In this document: piece by piece, positions 1 through 8,666 of the stretch
How the letters are laid out: each line of letters opens with the position of its first letter
Position numbering within the stretch: the first letter of the stretch is position 1
Made by a program: the position numbers and the translations under genes
DNA from: Gimesia benthica
Lineage (GTDB): Bacteria > Planctomycetota > Planctomycetia > Planctomycetales > Planctomycetaceae
Assembly (NCBI RefSeq): GCF_009720525.1
Contig: NZ_CP043930.1
Span: forward strand, 6,336,001-6,400,000
Length of the DNA: 64,000 nt
Reading direction: 5' to 3'
Notes under the pieces: generated by a model
Told to the model about the DNA's origin: nothing
Databases searched by the model: none
What the model saw: only the letters and a program-made list of their open reading frames with translations

Positions 1-219
1 CTGATCCTGAATCACAATTGGTGACATGCGCCGCAGATGTAAAACACAACGACAGTGTTTGTCGATTCCTCCCTTGGGACCGTTTACATCTGTTATATAC
101 AGGTGGGCACTTTTTAGCCGGCGTTCAAACCGCTCAAGAGAACCTGCTAACACACGTTCAAAATCATGGTTGCCAAAATCGGATCTCTTGCCACCACTAA
201 AATGAATGTTGATTTGCAT
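1..219 (-). CDS. HPF/RaiA-like ribosome-associated protein, 3' end outside window
   Basis: On the minus strand an ATG at 219 opens a frame that runs off the window start; 73 codons are visible. A GGAG motif lies six bases before the ATG. The translation begins MQINIHFSGGKRSDFG and contains ITDVNGPKGGIDKHCRC. This resembles the HPF/RaiA-type ribosome-associated proteins (DVNGPKGG...D..C) that often sit beside NhaR-like regulators in planctomycetes. Members of the family bind ribosomes or sigma-54 modulation-type targets; the exact role here is inferred. The gene is divergent from the LysR-type regulator at 361. Confidence 0.65.
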   Translation of the reverse strand, partial: MQINIHFSGGKRSDFGNHDFERVLAGSLERFERRLKSAHLYITDVNGPKGGIDKHCRCVLHLRRMSPIVIQDQ

Positions 220-360
220 CTCGATCTCCAGTATGTGGGATTTGTTGGTTCGAGCATTCAAAGTACTCGCTTTCTAATTGACTATACGCTGGGAATACCA
301 TTAGGATAAGTTTGTTTTTATGTGTTTATCGTTTAGTAATACTTAACAATAAGGGCGCAT

Positions 361-1245
361 ATGGATTGGCTGAATTACCACCATCTCTTGAGTTTCTGGC
401 TAGTTGCACGTGAAGGTAGTGTGCGGCAAGCGAGTGAAATTCTTCATGTGACTCCCGCCAGCGTCAGTGTGCAAGTGAAGCAACTTGAGCGATCCCTGGG
501 AGTCAAGCTTGTGAATAAGCAAGGCCGGGGCCTGGTACTGACAGAGATGGGCAAAGAAGTAGCGGAATATGCTTCAGAGATTTTTTCAACCGGTCGCGAG
601 TTGATGGAGAGGGTTAAGGGTAACCCAGAGGGAAAGCAGCAGGTACTTCGTGTCGGAATTTGTGACGTGATGCCCAAGATTGTCGCGTTTCAACTGTTAA
701 AGCCCGCTCTCGAATTAGACGATTCCATTCGAGTTGTATGCCGGGAGGCAGACATGCCGCAACTTGTCTCTGAGCTCGCAATTCATAAACTCGACGTGAT
801 CCTGTCTGATACCGCCCTCGACCCATTGTATAAAGTTCAGGCTTATTCGCACCGACTTGGTGAATCGGGAATTGTTATCATGGGGACAAAAGAACTTGCC
901 AAAAAGTACCGCAGGGGCTTTCCTGGATCTATTGACGGTGCTCCCTTCCTGTTACCCATGGACAACTCCGTATTGCGGCGGGCAATGGACCAATGGTTTA
1001 GCGACTTGCAGCTGACTCCGGTCATTAAGGGGGAATTTGCAGATAGCGCGATGCTAAAAATTGCTGGTCGACAAGGTTTGGGGTTGTTTGCTATTCCCTC
1101 TTGTATTCAGGATGATGTTTCAGCGATCTATGGTTTACGTGAGGTTGGAGTCGCCGAAGGAGTCAAGGAGCAATTCTTTGCTGTATCCGTTGAACGTAAA
1201 CTCAAACATCCGGCAGTTATTGCAATCCGCGAAAATGCCATGTAG
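361..1245 (+). CDS. LysR-family transcriptional regulator, NhaR-like
   Basis: The 294-residue product has the normal LysR length. Residues about 5-64 form the winged HTH (YHHLLSFWLVAREGSVRQAS, then VTPASVSVQVKQLERSLG), followed by the linker helix and an effector-binding domain from about residue 90. The N-terminal 'DWLNYHHLLSFW' signature is that of the NhaR subgroup, which in enterobacteria activates a Na+/H+ antiporter gene in response to Na+. No antiporter is visible here, so the target is unknown. The divergent HPF-like gene at 1-219 is the obvious regulatory neighbour. The start ATG follows an AT-rich stretch with a purine run (AATAAGGGCG). Confidence 0.88.
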   Translation: MDWLNYHHLLSFWLVAREGSVRQASEILHVTPASVSVQVKQLERSLGVKLVNKQGRGLVLTEMGKEVAEYASEIFSTGRELMERVKGNPEGKQQVLRVGICDVMPKIVAFQLLKPALELDDSIRVVCREADMPQLVSELAIHKLDVILSDTALDPLYKVQAYSHRLGESGIVIMGTKELAKKYRRGFPGSIDGAPFLLPMDNSVLRRAMDQWFSDLQLTPVIKGEFADSAMLKIAGRQGLGLFAIPSCIQDDVSAIYGLREVGVAEGVKEQFFAVSVERKLKHPAVIAIRENAM

Positions 1246-1681
1246 GTACCATGTGATTCACGGAACCTGCAAACCATCAGAGCAAATCCTGCTGGATCAA
1301 ATCACGATTGAAGTCAAAGAACTGGTTACATGCCCTTTCCTGCCACATGGCATAGCGAACTAGATAAATTCTTTAATCGATACAATCAAACACGAGTAGC
1401 AAGATACTCTTGATGTGAAACCATGATCACATCTTCGCTAGACCTTCTCGTTAGAGGGAGCTTTGTGAGTTGACATTCGATTTAGATAAACAGCATGAAT
1501 ATCAGGAATGATTTATTGAATTGCTCTTATTTTGTTTTTGCTGTTCATTCTTTAGAAATATTTAACTATTGGGGCGAACATTTAAAACAGACAATCGATT
1601 ACTTCAGCCGTATGATACGCAGTGCATTCAGCACATCCGCTTATTAACACTTTACGATTCAGTACGAAAGTGAGGTTGAAG
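1246..1681. other. Intergenic region without a convincing gene
   Basis: This 436-base AT-rich stretch lies between the LysR gene and the next ORF. A segment near 1550-1576 (TAGAAATATTTAACTATTGGGGCG) resembles the stretch just before the LysR start (TAGTAATACTTAACAATAAGGGCG). That may be a duplicated promoter or leader, but nothing further can be supported. Confidence 0.4.
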
Positions 1682-2254
1682 ATGATTGCAACAAACAAAT
1701 CTACTCGAAGGATCCAGAGATTAATTGACTTCAGGTGTTCTCAAACAGAACAACTCGTTCGTGATCGCTTTCAGAAAGATCTACAGTGGAATCAGGAGAA
1801 GGCTCGACTTTCAAGAGTCAGCACAATTCAGGATGATGATCTGATCGAGCAAATGTTGAGCCTGGGAATCAATGCTGAAAACATGGCTGCACTACATAAA
1901 TTCCCTGTTGCCATGTCAGCTTGGGCCAGTGGTTCGGTTACTTCGCAAGAGGCTCAAGTCGCGTTTCAAGAGACATACACCTGTGAAATATCTGGACGTA
2001 GCTCGGAGGTTAAACTGTTTATATCCTGGTTAATCACGAAGCCACCAGAAAAGATGTGGCAGATATGGGAAAATTATGTTCGAATGCGGATCCCGGTAGT
2101 CGGTTTGCGGCATACGCAAACAATCGGAAGAAGTATTTATCGACTGGCAGAAAAGGTTGCAATGGAGTCAGGAGGCTTCTGGGGCTACGCTACGATATGC
2201 CGGGAAGAACAAGAAGTGCTGGAGCGAATTCAAAAATGCTACCTTTTGAAGTAA
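1682..2254 (+). CDS. Hypothetical protein, about 190 aa
   Basis: I do not recognise this protein. The frame can start at 1622, but the ATG at 1682 has a GAGG ribosome-binding site about six bases upstream, so I prefer it. The product (MIATNKSTRRIQRLI...) is mostly helical and charged, with no signal peptide or membrane segment. It has a central acidic stretch (STIQDDDLIEQML) and a C-terminal EEQEVLERIQKC helix. It follows the LysR regulator on the same strand after a long gap, so it is probably a separate transcription unit. Confidence 0.55.
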   Translation: MIATNKSTRRIQRLIDFRCSQTEQLVRDRFQKDLQWNQEKARLSRVSTIQDDDLIEQMLSLGINAENMAALHKFPVAMSAWASGSVTSQEAQVAFQETYTCEISGRSSEVKLFISWLITKPPEKMWQIWENYVRMRIPVVGLRHTQTIGRSIYRLAEKVAMESGGFWGYATICREEQEVLERIQKCYLLK

Positions 2255-2837
2255 TCTGCTACGATGTCTGTGAGACATCAGAGCACACTTACCACATCTT
2301 GATTGATTTGAGAGCAATCAATTGATTTGACAATCTCGATATCATTCCAGATCGAGTGTGACCAGGGCCCACGAATGACACCATTCACAGGACTCAGTGC
2401 TTTTTTGAATCAATAGCTGTTCTGCTCGCCTGTTGAAACGGAGTGGAAGCAGGTGAGCAGAGCAATTTGGCTTCCGATCACCGCCCGAAAAGATTTGACT
2501 GTCTGGGCACAGTTGGCGAAATTGAAGGTATCTATTCAGCACAGACAGCTAAGGGTTTTCAAGGGGCAGCCTTCTCTCGAAACTCTCCCGGCGAGCGCTG
2601 GCGAAAGAGGGGTGTGCAGCTTGTCCGCCGCCGGTGCTCGCCATCTATTACATTCCAGTGATTACGGAGAGATACGTTGCCTGGAATGTGAAGCACAAGC
2701 AGAGGTTCTGATCCTGCGTGGCCAGGTATCCACACGGATTGACTGGGGACAGCCTCGAGCCGCTTTAACTCGATCCAGAGCTGCCACCACATCATCTTCA
2801 GTCGGTCGGGTTAGTCTGATAGCTAATAAAAAATAGG
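2255..2837. other. Region without a supported gene
   Basis: Short overlapping open frames occur on both strands, but none has a convincing start, ribosome-binding site or recognisable domain. The base composition around 2440-2800 is richer in GC than the flanks, so this may be a decayed insertion. Confidence 0.35.
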
Positions 2838-2865
2838 CTCTGGCCGATCTGAAGATCGGCCAGAG
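2838..2865 (-). terminator. Hairpin terminator (minus strand)
   Basis: A perfect 13-bp stem (CTCTGGCCGATCT and its complement) with a 2-base loop is followed on the minus strand by a T-rich run (CCTATTTTTTATTAG). It lies just downstream of the small minus-strand gene ending at 2920. Confidence 0.7.
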
Positions 2866-2919
2866 AATCTAGGTGGTGAATCAATAATACTCTTTGGGGT
2901 AATGATGAAATTTTTAATA

Positions 2920-3096
2920 TCAACTTTCTTGAGCAGAATCAGAGTTCAACTTTCCTTTACAAGCAGATGCACTTTCCAGTTTTTTACAAACATCTTCAGC
3001 AACAAGCACCATCAGTTCGAAAAGCGGGCTTTGTCTAATTACTGGCCGATTTTGAACAGTTTGTGATGGTATCAGTTTTCTTTGTGTTTTTTTCAT
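2920..3096 (-). CDS. Small hypothetical protein, 58 aa
   Basis: A short frame starts at ATG 3096 and stops at 2920. It encodes a Lys/Arg-rich N-terminus (MKKTQRKLIPSQTVQNRP), then LFELMVLVAEDVCKKLESA and a polar tail. A GGAG motif lies 11 bases upstream, which is somewhat far. The strong hairpin terminator at 2838-2865 directly downstream in the same direction is the best support that this is expressed. No family is recognised and no function is proposed. Confidence 0.42.
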   Translation of the reverse strand: MKKTQRKLIPSQTVQNRPVIRQSPLFELMVLVAEDVCKKLESASACKGKLNSDSAQES

Positions 3097-3412
3097 GATG
3101 AAAAGAGCTCCCGAGTTTTACGATATTATTGAATTTCAGACTGTAATTCAGCTTCATCAACTTATTAACGCTACAGAACTGTGGCAGTCCCTTTTAAATC
3201 ACAGTGGCCTTCCATTTTTCCCGCCTATAGACATGCACGAGTTATTTCAAGGTACATCTGCCCATTATCTGCTGTGCCAGACATTTTACAGTAACACTGT
3301 AATTCAAGTGCTCAAAACTCCTTTTGATCCAGGACCATGCTCCAGCAATGGCCGGCTGCCTTGACAGAGTCAGATCGTGACTCTCCGCGCTATGACTGTC
3401 GCATCAATAAAA
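3097..3412. other. Intergenic region; weak 89-codon plus-strand frame only
   Basis: A plus-strand frame at 3095-3364 (MMKRAPEFYDIIEFQ...) is open but has no clear ribosome-binding site or recognised domain, so I do not call it a gene. Confidence 0.3.
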
Positions 3413-3442
3413 ATGGCCTCATACTTTTTAGTATGAGGCCAT
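3413..3442 (-). terminator. Hairpin terminator (minus strand) after recombinase tail
   Basis: A 12-bp stem (ATGGCCTCATAC and its complement) is followed on the minus strand by TTTTTATTG. It lies 33 bases after the stop of the recombinase C-terminal fragment, so it probably came with that gene. Confidence 0.7.
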
Positions 3443-3474
3443 GAGACACAAGCGTGATTAATTCAGGGGGAATA

Positions 3475-3705
3475 TCAGATATAAGGTGGGATGTATCCCG
3501 GCAGTGGTTCGAAGTTATAGCGGTTGTTCCGACTCCTTTTTACCTTTCTGTTTTCTTCCTCCGCAGGAGGGCCCGTTAGAAGTTCATATGGGCTGGACAG
3601 ACTGTGTTCATGCAGCAGTCTGTCCAGTTTTAAAGCTCGCTGGACGGTCGCCTGATGTGTATTCAGCTCGCTAGCGATCTGACGCTGATTCTGTCCCCGG
3701 TTCCC
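3475..3705 (-). pseudogene. C-terminal fragment of a large serine recombinase
   Basis: The frame ending at 3475 encodes NQRQIASELNTHQATVQRAL, a LLHEHSLSSPYELL segment and a basic tail NRYNFEPLPGY. This closely parallels the C-terminus of the intact recombinase at 36701-38665 (REIARRL..TQTAVWKALKL, GLTSPY, KKYSFQPKPGY). Only this tail remains. Upstream it joins directly to an IS3 OrfB fragment near 3705, so the gene was lost by deletion or insertion and cannot be functional. Confidence 0.75.
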
Positions 3706-4206
3706 GCTGCAGTAGCCTGGCGATCCAGCGATAGCCGAACCGGGGCCGTGACCGCACCAGCTCATACAAGCGTTTGACCAGAGACGGCTCATCAATGCGT
3801 GGGCTCGACTGGTAACGCTGAGTGGAACGAGGCTGATCCAGAACCACACAAGCTCTCCGCTCAGAGACACGGAACTCATTCTGGATCGCTTTGACGGCGG
3901 CTCGTTTTCGGGAAGGGCTTACCAGTTTCCCTCCGAGATATATTTCAGCATCTTGTTGTCCAGAGACAAATCAGCGACCAGTTCTTTCAGTCGTTTATTC
4001 TCATCTTCCAGTTGTTTGAGACGCTTGGCTTCTTCCGATTTCATGCCGCCATACTGATTCCGCCAGCGCAGATAAGTCGATTCACTGACTTCCAGGATCT
4101 GCAGCACGGATGCCAGATCTTTACCGGCATTCAGCATCGCATCTGCATCACGCAGCTTGCGGACAATCTGCTCGGGGTTGTGACGTTTTCTTCGCTTGTT
4201 CATCAA
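3690..4206 (-). pseudogene. IS3-family OrfA plus truncated OrfB
   Basis: OrfA (4206-3919, 95 aa, MMNKRRKRHNPEQIVRKLRD) is complete. It has an HTH (VLQILEVSESTYLRWRNQYG) and a leucine-zipper coiled coil (KRLKQLEDENKRLKELVADL) typical of IS3-family OrfA. In an overlapping frame OrfB starts normally (FRVSERRACVVLDQPRSTQR, then RPRFGYRWIARLLQREPG), but after about 80 codons it runs into the serine recombinase tail near 3705. The catalytic DDE core is missing, so this copy cannot move on its own. Confidence 0.82.
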
Positions 4207-4248
4207 AAGTTCTCCTCGTCAAAAGGACGCTAAGAACCTTCATAACAT

Positions 4249-4558
4249 TTGGAGCAGTTTTTGAAAAGCAGACCAACGCAACAGCGTGGCGCCCATCCGG
4301 AAACGATTCGAGTCGACAACGGCTCTGAATATATTTCGAAGAGTCTGGACTGGTGGGCTTACTGGAACCGGGTGGAGCTTGACTTCAGTCTACAGATAAT
4401 GCGTTTATTGAATCCTTCAACGGTCGACTGCGACAGGAATGTCTGAACCAGCACTGGTTCCTGTCACTGGAAGATGCTCAGGAAAAACTGGATTCCTGGC
4501 GTAAGGATTACAACGAGTGGCGTCCCTACATTGCATTGGGCAATAGGACGCCTCAGTA
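4249..4558 (+). pseudogene. IS3-family OrfB C-terminal fragment, inverted relative to OrfA
   Basis: The plus strand encodes PETIRVDNGSEYISKSLDWW, with the second catalytic Asp of an IS3 integrase core. After a frameshift it encodes AFIESFNGRLRQECLNQHWF and LEDAQEKLDSWRKDYNEWRP, which include the catalytic Glu. It ends at the TAG near 4558. OrfA lies just upstream on the other strand, so the element is rearranged (inversion, or two overlapping copies). It is a remnant. Confidence 0.78.
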
Positions 4559-4651
4559 GTTTGCGAAGTTTTCAGACCAAGCATGCCTAGTCTGAAAACC
4601 CTTGTTCACTCGCATTCCAACTGGTACAGAATTGGATACAAAGTCACTCCA

Positions 4652-5104
4652 TTATTTTTTTAATTTGTTACTCGAATCCTCTTTGATCTTTTCGAGTTGA
4701 CAAATTTTAATGAAAGAAATAACTATGCTAATTATACTGACGCCCAAAATCAAGGTGATTATGCTAGATTGCATATTAAGAGATAGATCATCTATTTGTG
4801 ACGAGTTTATAATCGTTCCGATTATGAAGCCAAATGAAAGTGTGATAACAGAAACAAACAGATGAATATTGGCACTGCTCTTCGAGATTATAGTTTGGTG
4901 ATCCCACCCACACGAATTCTTATTTAGTTGATATATCTTACATGCCACCAAAAGTAAACTCAACAAAAGAGCAATATAGCTGCTCATACAAACCCTTATG
5001 ACAACACTTCTACCCACTTCATCTAGAAATGTAATCCCATAAGTTGCTACCCCCACTATAAAACAAATACATAAGTACGTGCTGAAGCGTAGGTCATTTG
5101 ACAT
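4652..5104 (-). CDS. Small four-helix membrane protein; possible immunity partner of the RHS protein
   Basis: The 150-residue protein has four hydrophobic segments at about residues 9-27, 37-55, 80-99 and 115-134, and a Lys-rich C-terminal tail. I recognise no family. It lies 172 bases downstream of the RHS gene on the same strand and is clearly AT-richer than its neighbours. In polymorphic-toxin loci the cognate immunity gene usually sits immediately after the toxin gene, and membrane-acting toxins often have polytopic immunity proteins. That role is an inference from position and topology only. Confidence 0.6.
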   Translation of the reverse strand: MSNDLRFSTYLCICFIVGVATYGITFLDEVGRSVVIRVCMSSYIALLLSLLLVACKIYQLNKNSCGWDHQTIISKSSANIHLFVSVITLSFGFIIGTIINSSQIDDLSLNMQSSIITLILGVSIISIVISFIKICQLEKIKEDSSNKLKK

Positions 5105-5173
5105 TGTACTAATTACCTCATAGGTTGCGAAAACTTGATTAAAATGACTCCTAGATTAAGAAGCAATTGTGTT

Positions 5174-5207
5174 GTACCCTGCAATATTTCCAAACATTGC
5201 AGGGTAC
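5174..5207. repeat. 12-bp perfect inverted repeat (hairpin)
   Basis: GTACCCTGCAAT and its complement flank a 10-base loop between the RHS stop and the membrane protein gene. There is no long T-run, so it may be a weak terminator or an RNA stability element. Confidence 0.5.
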
Positions 5208-5276
5208 TAGCATAATCTTTAATACTAACTTTACAATAAATGTGTTGAAAATCCAGTTTGAACTTTCCACTGTCTC

Positions 5277-8200
5277 TTAAGCGACATTCTTATTTTCAGG
5301 ACATTTTTTACATGCCGTCAAGGAATTCCACAGTGGATTCCCCTGGTTATTCCCTGGAGAACCTCCTGGAGGATAGCCTGTACCTCCTCCAGGTGTTAGC
5401 TGGTTAAACGCAACCCTAAGGAGACAAATTACTAGTCCAATTACACATCCTGCTCCAGCAAAATCTTGCAGATTATCTGCATACGATCCTTCAAGTTCAT
5501 CCATGCAATCTGATACACATCCAGGATAGTCGCATATCGAGCGGCACCCTTGAGTCTTGGCGATTGTTGCCAATAGCCAGAGGGCACAGAAGAATCCAAC
5601 AATAGCGCCCAATACCAGCACAGCTCCTTCCCCACTAGAATCCGTGTGATTTAAGGGAAAGGAATTGCAATATTGGTAAAGACTAGGGCCATCCGCGTAT
5701 CCAATTGGATCTCGCTGAATCCAGCATCCAAGAGTAGAATGATAAACTCTATTTCTGACATGGAATAACTCAGTCGACGTTTCCCAACAATATCCACAAT
5801 ACAATACTTCCCAATCAAAAGATGAAGAAATTTGGCTATTAAATGAACTGTCCAGAAACTGTGGTTTACCATAAGCATCATAGTTAAATCGTTCTTGAAC
5901 AATGCCTGATGTATTAATGATTGATGTCACATTCCAATTCCCATCCTGCAATCCGTAGAGACGTTCATTGAGGGTTCCATTGTTTGTTGTATCGCGGTCT
6001 CTCAACACCAAATCGTCTCGGTACCTTAACCCCCAAACAAACTGAAGTTCTGGGTCTGTTGAACTCCCCACTCTTTCTTCGAGTACCTGCCATTGATTAG
6101 GTTCAGTGTAATAGAGATGACGGGTTTCATTGAGTACACCTCCAGTATAGGATTTCTGGATGACTCGCCGTTTGACACCATCGTATTCATACTCGGCAAC
6201 AGTATTTACTCCCTCAACAATTCTCACCACTCGATTCCAGGCATCGTAGGTCGCTGAAAAACTTGTTGTTGGATCAGCAGGTTTAGGCATCGAGATCATA
6301 TTTCCTGCTTTATTATAGGCAGGAGTCACCCAACTCGGGCCTGCGGATTCGGTAATATCAGTGATCTCATTGACTTTGTTATTCGTGCGACTTTGATTCA
6401 GATCCCAAGTTCCATTACCCGTATCATCTTGCCGATAATTCGACCAATTCCCGGTTTGATCGAGAGACCAGCATTCAGCGAATTGGAGATCCGTAATCGC
6501 ATCTTTAAGGCTGTTTAACTTTCCTCGATCGATGTCTTTGAGACGGTTGATTCCATCATAGTTGTATAGTTCATCAAATTTTTTTGATAATGTGTCAGCG
6601 ACCACATTTTTTCGATAGGTGCGACTACCTACCCGGTCATAGCCATACTGAATCCGCTCCACCTCGCTTGATGAACTATAATCGTACCAGTATGAATCTT
6701 TTACTCGCCCAAAGCGATCTAGACCACGGTAGATATCACCTGTATCAGGATCATTTCCTCCAGCTGTTCCAATTAAAGTATACTCTACATCGGGTTCTGT
6801 ATAATCTACTTCGACAAAGTTTCTTAAACCGAAATAGGAATAGTCTGTCAAATGTGTGGAACTCATATCATTGTCTACCAAAGCAGCCACGCGGCTGATC
6901 GCATTATCTATTTTATCAGATGCACCATAATTATAGGTCAGGATGCGACCATCAGGGTAAGTCAATGTCGTAGGGCGAATTGTATTATCGCTGCCATTTG
7001 CGAATTCGTACTGTACTTTCGGAGTTGTTGACGTATTCACCGCTCCCGAATGTGATTGGTAATCCGTAATGAGTTGACCAAAATCATTATACGCAAACTT
7101 TACTTCGTTCACGATTGCTCCAGAGCCAACACTTGCATTATCAAAGCTTGACGCAGTGTCCTTCATGCCGCGTACTTCGTAAGTCGTCGCGATGCGACGG
7201 ACAGCACCATCTACTCCGGTTCCCAAGGCTGTGACTCGATCTTGAGTCTGACGTCCTAGTTTGTCGAAATCATATGAATGAACGGTATTTCCTTGGTCCT
7301 GGATCTCGGTAATCTGATTTTGCCGATTGTATTTGAAAAAAATTACATCCGAGCTATCCTCGGAATCGGGATAAGTTTCAGATCTTTTCAAAGTAGTAGT
7401 GGCAATTTCTGAATCAGAAAGTGTAGTCCCATAAGTATATGTGGTTGTCTGATTCCCACTGAGACTATTATTGGCGACGATATTACTAATATTTCCATCA
7501 GCATTGTAATCCGTTGTAACAATAATATTCGCATCCAGGGATTCGGGGCATCCACTCGAACTACTGCTGGAAGAACTTGCCTGCACATTCATCGTTCGTT
7601 GAATTTCTCGCCCACGAGCATCGTATTCAGTTTGAATTACTTTTTCTGCAGGATCAGTAGTCTGATAAAACCTTCCTGCTGAATCATAAGACTTACTGGT
7701 AACCAATACTGTATCAGAGCGAGAAGGGATTGTGCTGGTGCGGGTTAGTGAAGTTCCACCATTAGTTCCATAATTGACAGTTGCGATACGACGTCCAATT
7801 GCATCCGAATATGTAGCTAGGTACGTCACTCTTGCTTTAGGAGTGGTGCTGGGGTTTTGCAAGGCGCCTGTCTGGCTGGCGGCCGCATCATGATATCTTT
7901 GACGAGAATTCTTTTGAATAACGTTTCCTGCATCATCATAAGCGGTTTCAGTTTGTTCAATCACAATATCATCAATAACTGATCCAGCATCAGCGTAATC
8001 TGTCTCGTCCAGATCATATGCCCAATATGTTGTCGTACGACGTCCTAAACTATCATAAATCTGTTTAATAAATAAATCAGATCCAGCAGGCAACTGTTTG
8101 ATAATATTTCCGGCAGCATCATACCAGGTATTATCAGTCAGACTATTTCCCACGGTACCAGTACTCGAATCAATACCGTAGCGAATCGTCTGAAAAATAC

Positions 8201-8666
8201 GACTGAGGTCATCATATTTGTTTTCTGAGCGTGTAACTAAATTGCCTGCTGAGGTTGTATCAAATTGTTCTGCTTTCGTGATGCGATTTAGATTATCGTA
8301 ATAGAGTCTCTGGAAGTAAGTAATTTCACCATCTGTATCTATATTTCGGTTCCGCCAATCATAGGTAAATGACGTGATGCGAGTATCTGAATCAGTGGCA
8401 TACTCTGTTTGTTTGGTCAGATTATTGTCACCACCGGCAATTCCCCCGTCATACTCAAAGCCTGTGACTTGCACCATGTTATTTCCAGGAGCACCACCGC
8501 CTGTCGGATCCTGATTTGTAGCCTCAGAATCATTGGTTCCAATAAAGGTCTTGGTCACATTTCCACGCACATCAAGCACGTTCAATGCAATCGTACCTCC
8601 TGGAGTTGTGATAAAGCAACAAACATTCTGTAAATTTCCGGGGCCTTCGGTCTCTGTGATCAGCAT
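5277..8666 (-). CDS. RHS repeat protein, C-terminal half (separated by IS256 insertion)
   Basis: This 1,129-codon frame carries many YD-type repeats (YDNLNRITKAEQFD, YDAAGNIIKQLP, YDAWNRVVRIVEG) and an RHS-associated core near residues 880-1000 (YDAYGKPQF, RNRVYHSTLGCWIQRDPIGY). The last ~120 residues after SFPLNHTDSSGEG are variable and contain two hydrophobic segments (VLVLGAIVGFFCALWLLATI; CVIGLVICLLRVAF). The first 19 codons (MLITETEGPGNLQ...) come from the IS256 end. True RHS sequence begins at TTPGGT and joins the N-terminal half in frame when the IS is removed. A poly-Ser tract lies near residue 365. Confidence 0.9.
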   Translation of the reverse strand: MLITETEGPGNLQNVCCFITTPGGTIALNVLDVRGNVTKTFIGTNDSEATNQDPTGGGAPGNNMVQVTGFEYDGGIAGGDNNLTKQTEYATDSDTRITSFTYDWRNRNIDTDGEITYFQRLYYDNLNRITKAEQFDTTSAGNLVTRSENKYDDLSRIFQTIRYGIDSSTGTVGNSLTDNTWYDAAGNIIKQLPAGSDLFIKQIYDSLGRRTTTYWAYDLDETDYADAGSVIDDIVIEQTETAYDDAGNVIQKNSRQRYHDAAASQTGALQNPSTTPKARVTYLATYSDAIGRRIATVNYGTNGGTSLTRTSTIPSRSDTVLVTSKSYDSAGRFYQTTDPAEKVIQTEYDARGREIQRTMNVQASSSSSSSSGCPESLDANIIVTTDYNADGNISNIVANNSLSGNQTTTYTYGTTLSDSEIATTTLKRSETYPDSEDSSDVIFFKYNRQNQITEIQDQGNTVHSYDFDKLGRQTQDRVTALGTGVDGAVRRIATTYEVRGMKDTASSFDNASVGSGAIVNEVKFAYNDFGQLITDYQSHSGAVNTSTTPKVQYEFANGSDNTIRPTTLTYPDGRILTYNYGASDKIDNAISRVAALVDNDMSSTHLTDYSYFGLRNFVEVDYTEPDVEYTLIGTAGGNDPDTGDIYRGLDRFGRVKDSYWYDYSSSSEVERIQYGYDRVGSRTYRKNVVADTLSKKFDELYNYDGINRLKDIDRGKLNSLKDAITDLQFAECWSLDQTGNWSNYRQDDTGNGTWDLNQSRTNNKVNEITDITESAGPSWVTPAYNKAGNMISMPKPADPTTSFSATYDAWNRVVRIVEGVNTVAEYEYDGVKRRVIQKSYTGGVLNETRHLYYTEPNQWQVLEERVGSSTDPELQFVWGLRYRDDLVLRDRDTTNNGTLNERLYGLQDGNWNVTSIINTSGIVQERFNYDAYGKPQFLDSSFNSQISSSFDWEVLYCGYCWETSTELFHVRNRVYHSTLGCWIQRDPIGYADGPSLYQYCNSFPLNHTDSSGEGAVLVLGAIVGFFCALWLLATIAKTQGCRSICDYPGCVSDCMDELEGSYADNLQDFAGAGCVIGLVICLLRVAFNQLTPGGGTGYPPGGSPGNNQGNPLWNSLTACKKCPENKNVA
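8602..8609. repeat. Target-site duplication of IS256 copy 1 (left)
   Basis: GGAGTTGT at 8602-8609 is repeated exactly at 9981-9988 on the far side of the element. IS256-family elements typically make 8-9 bp duplications. Confidence 0.9.

Noticed and set aside
18..200. 60-codon plus-strand frame at the window start
   Set aside because: It lies opposite the HPF/RaiA-like minus-strand gene, which has a good ribosome-binding site and a recognisable translation.
2443..2836. Overlapping 72-127 codon frames on both strands
   Set aside because: No ribosome-binding site, no family and conflicting strands; possibly decayed DNA.
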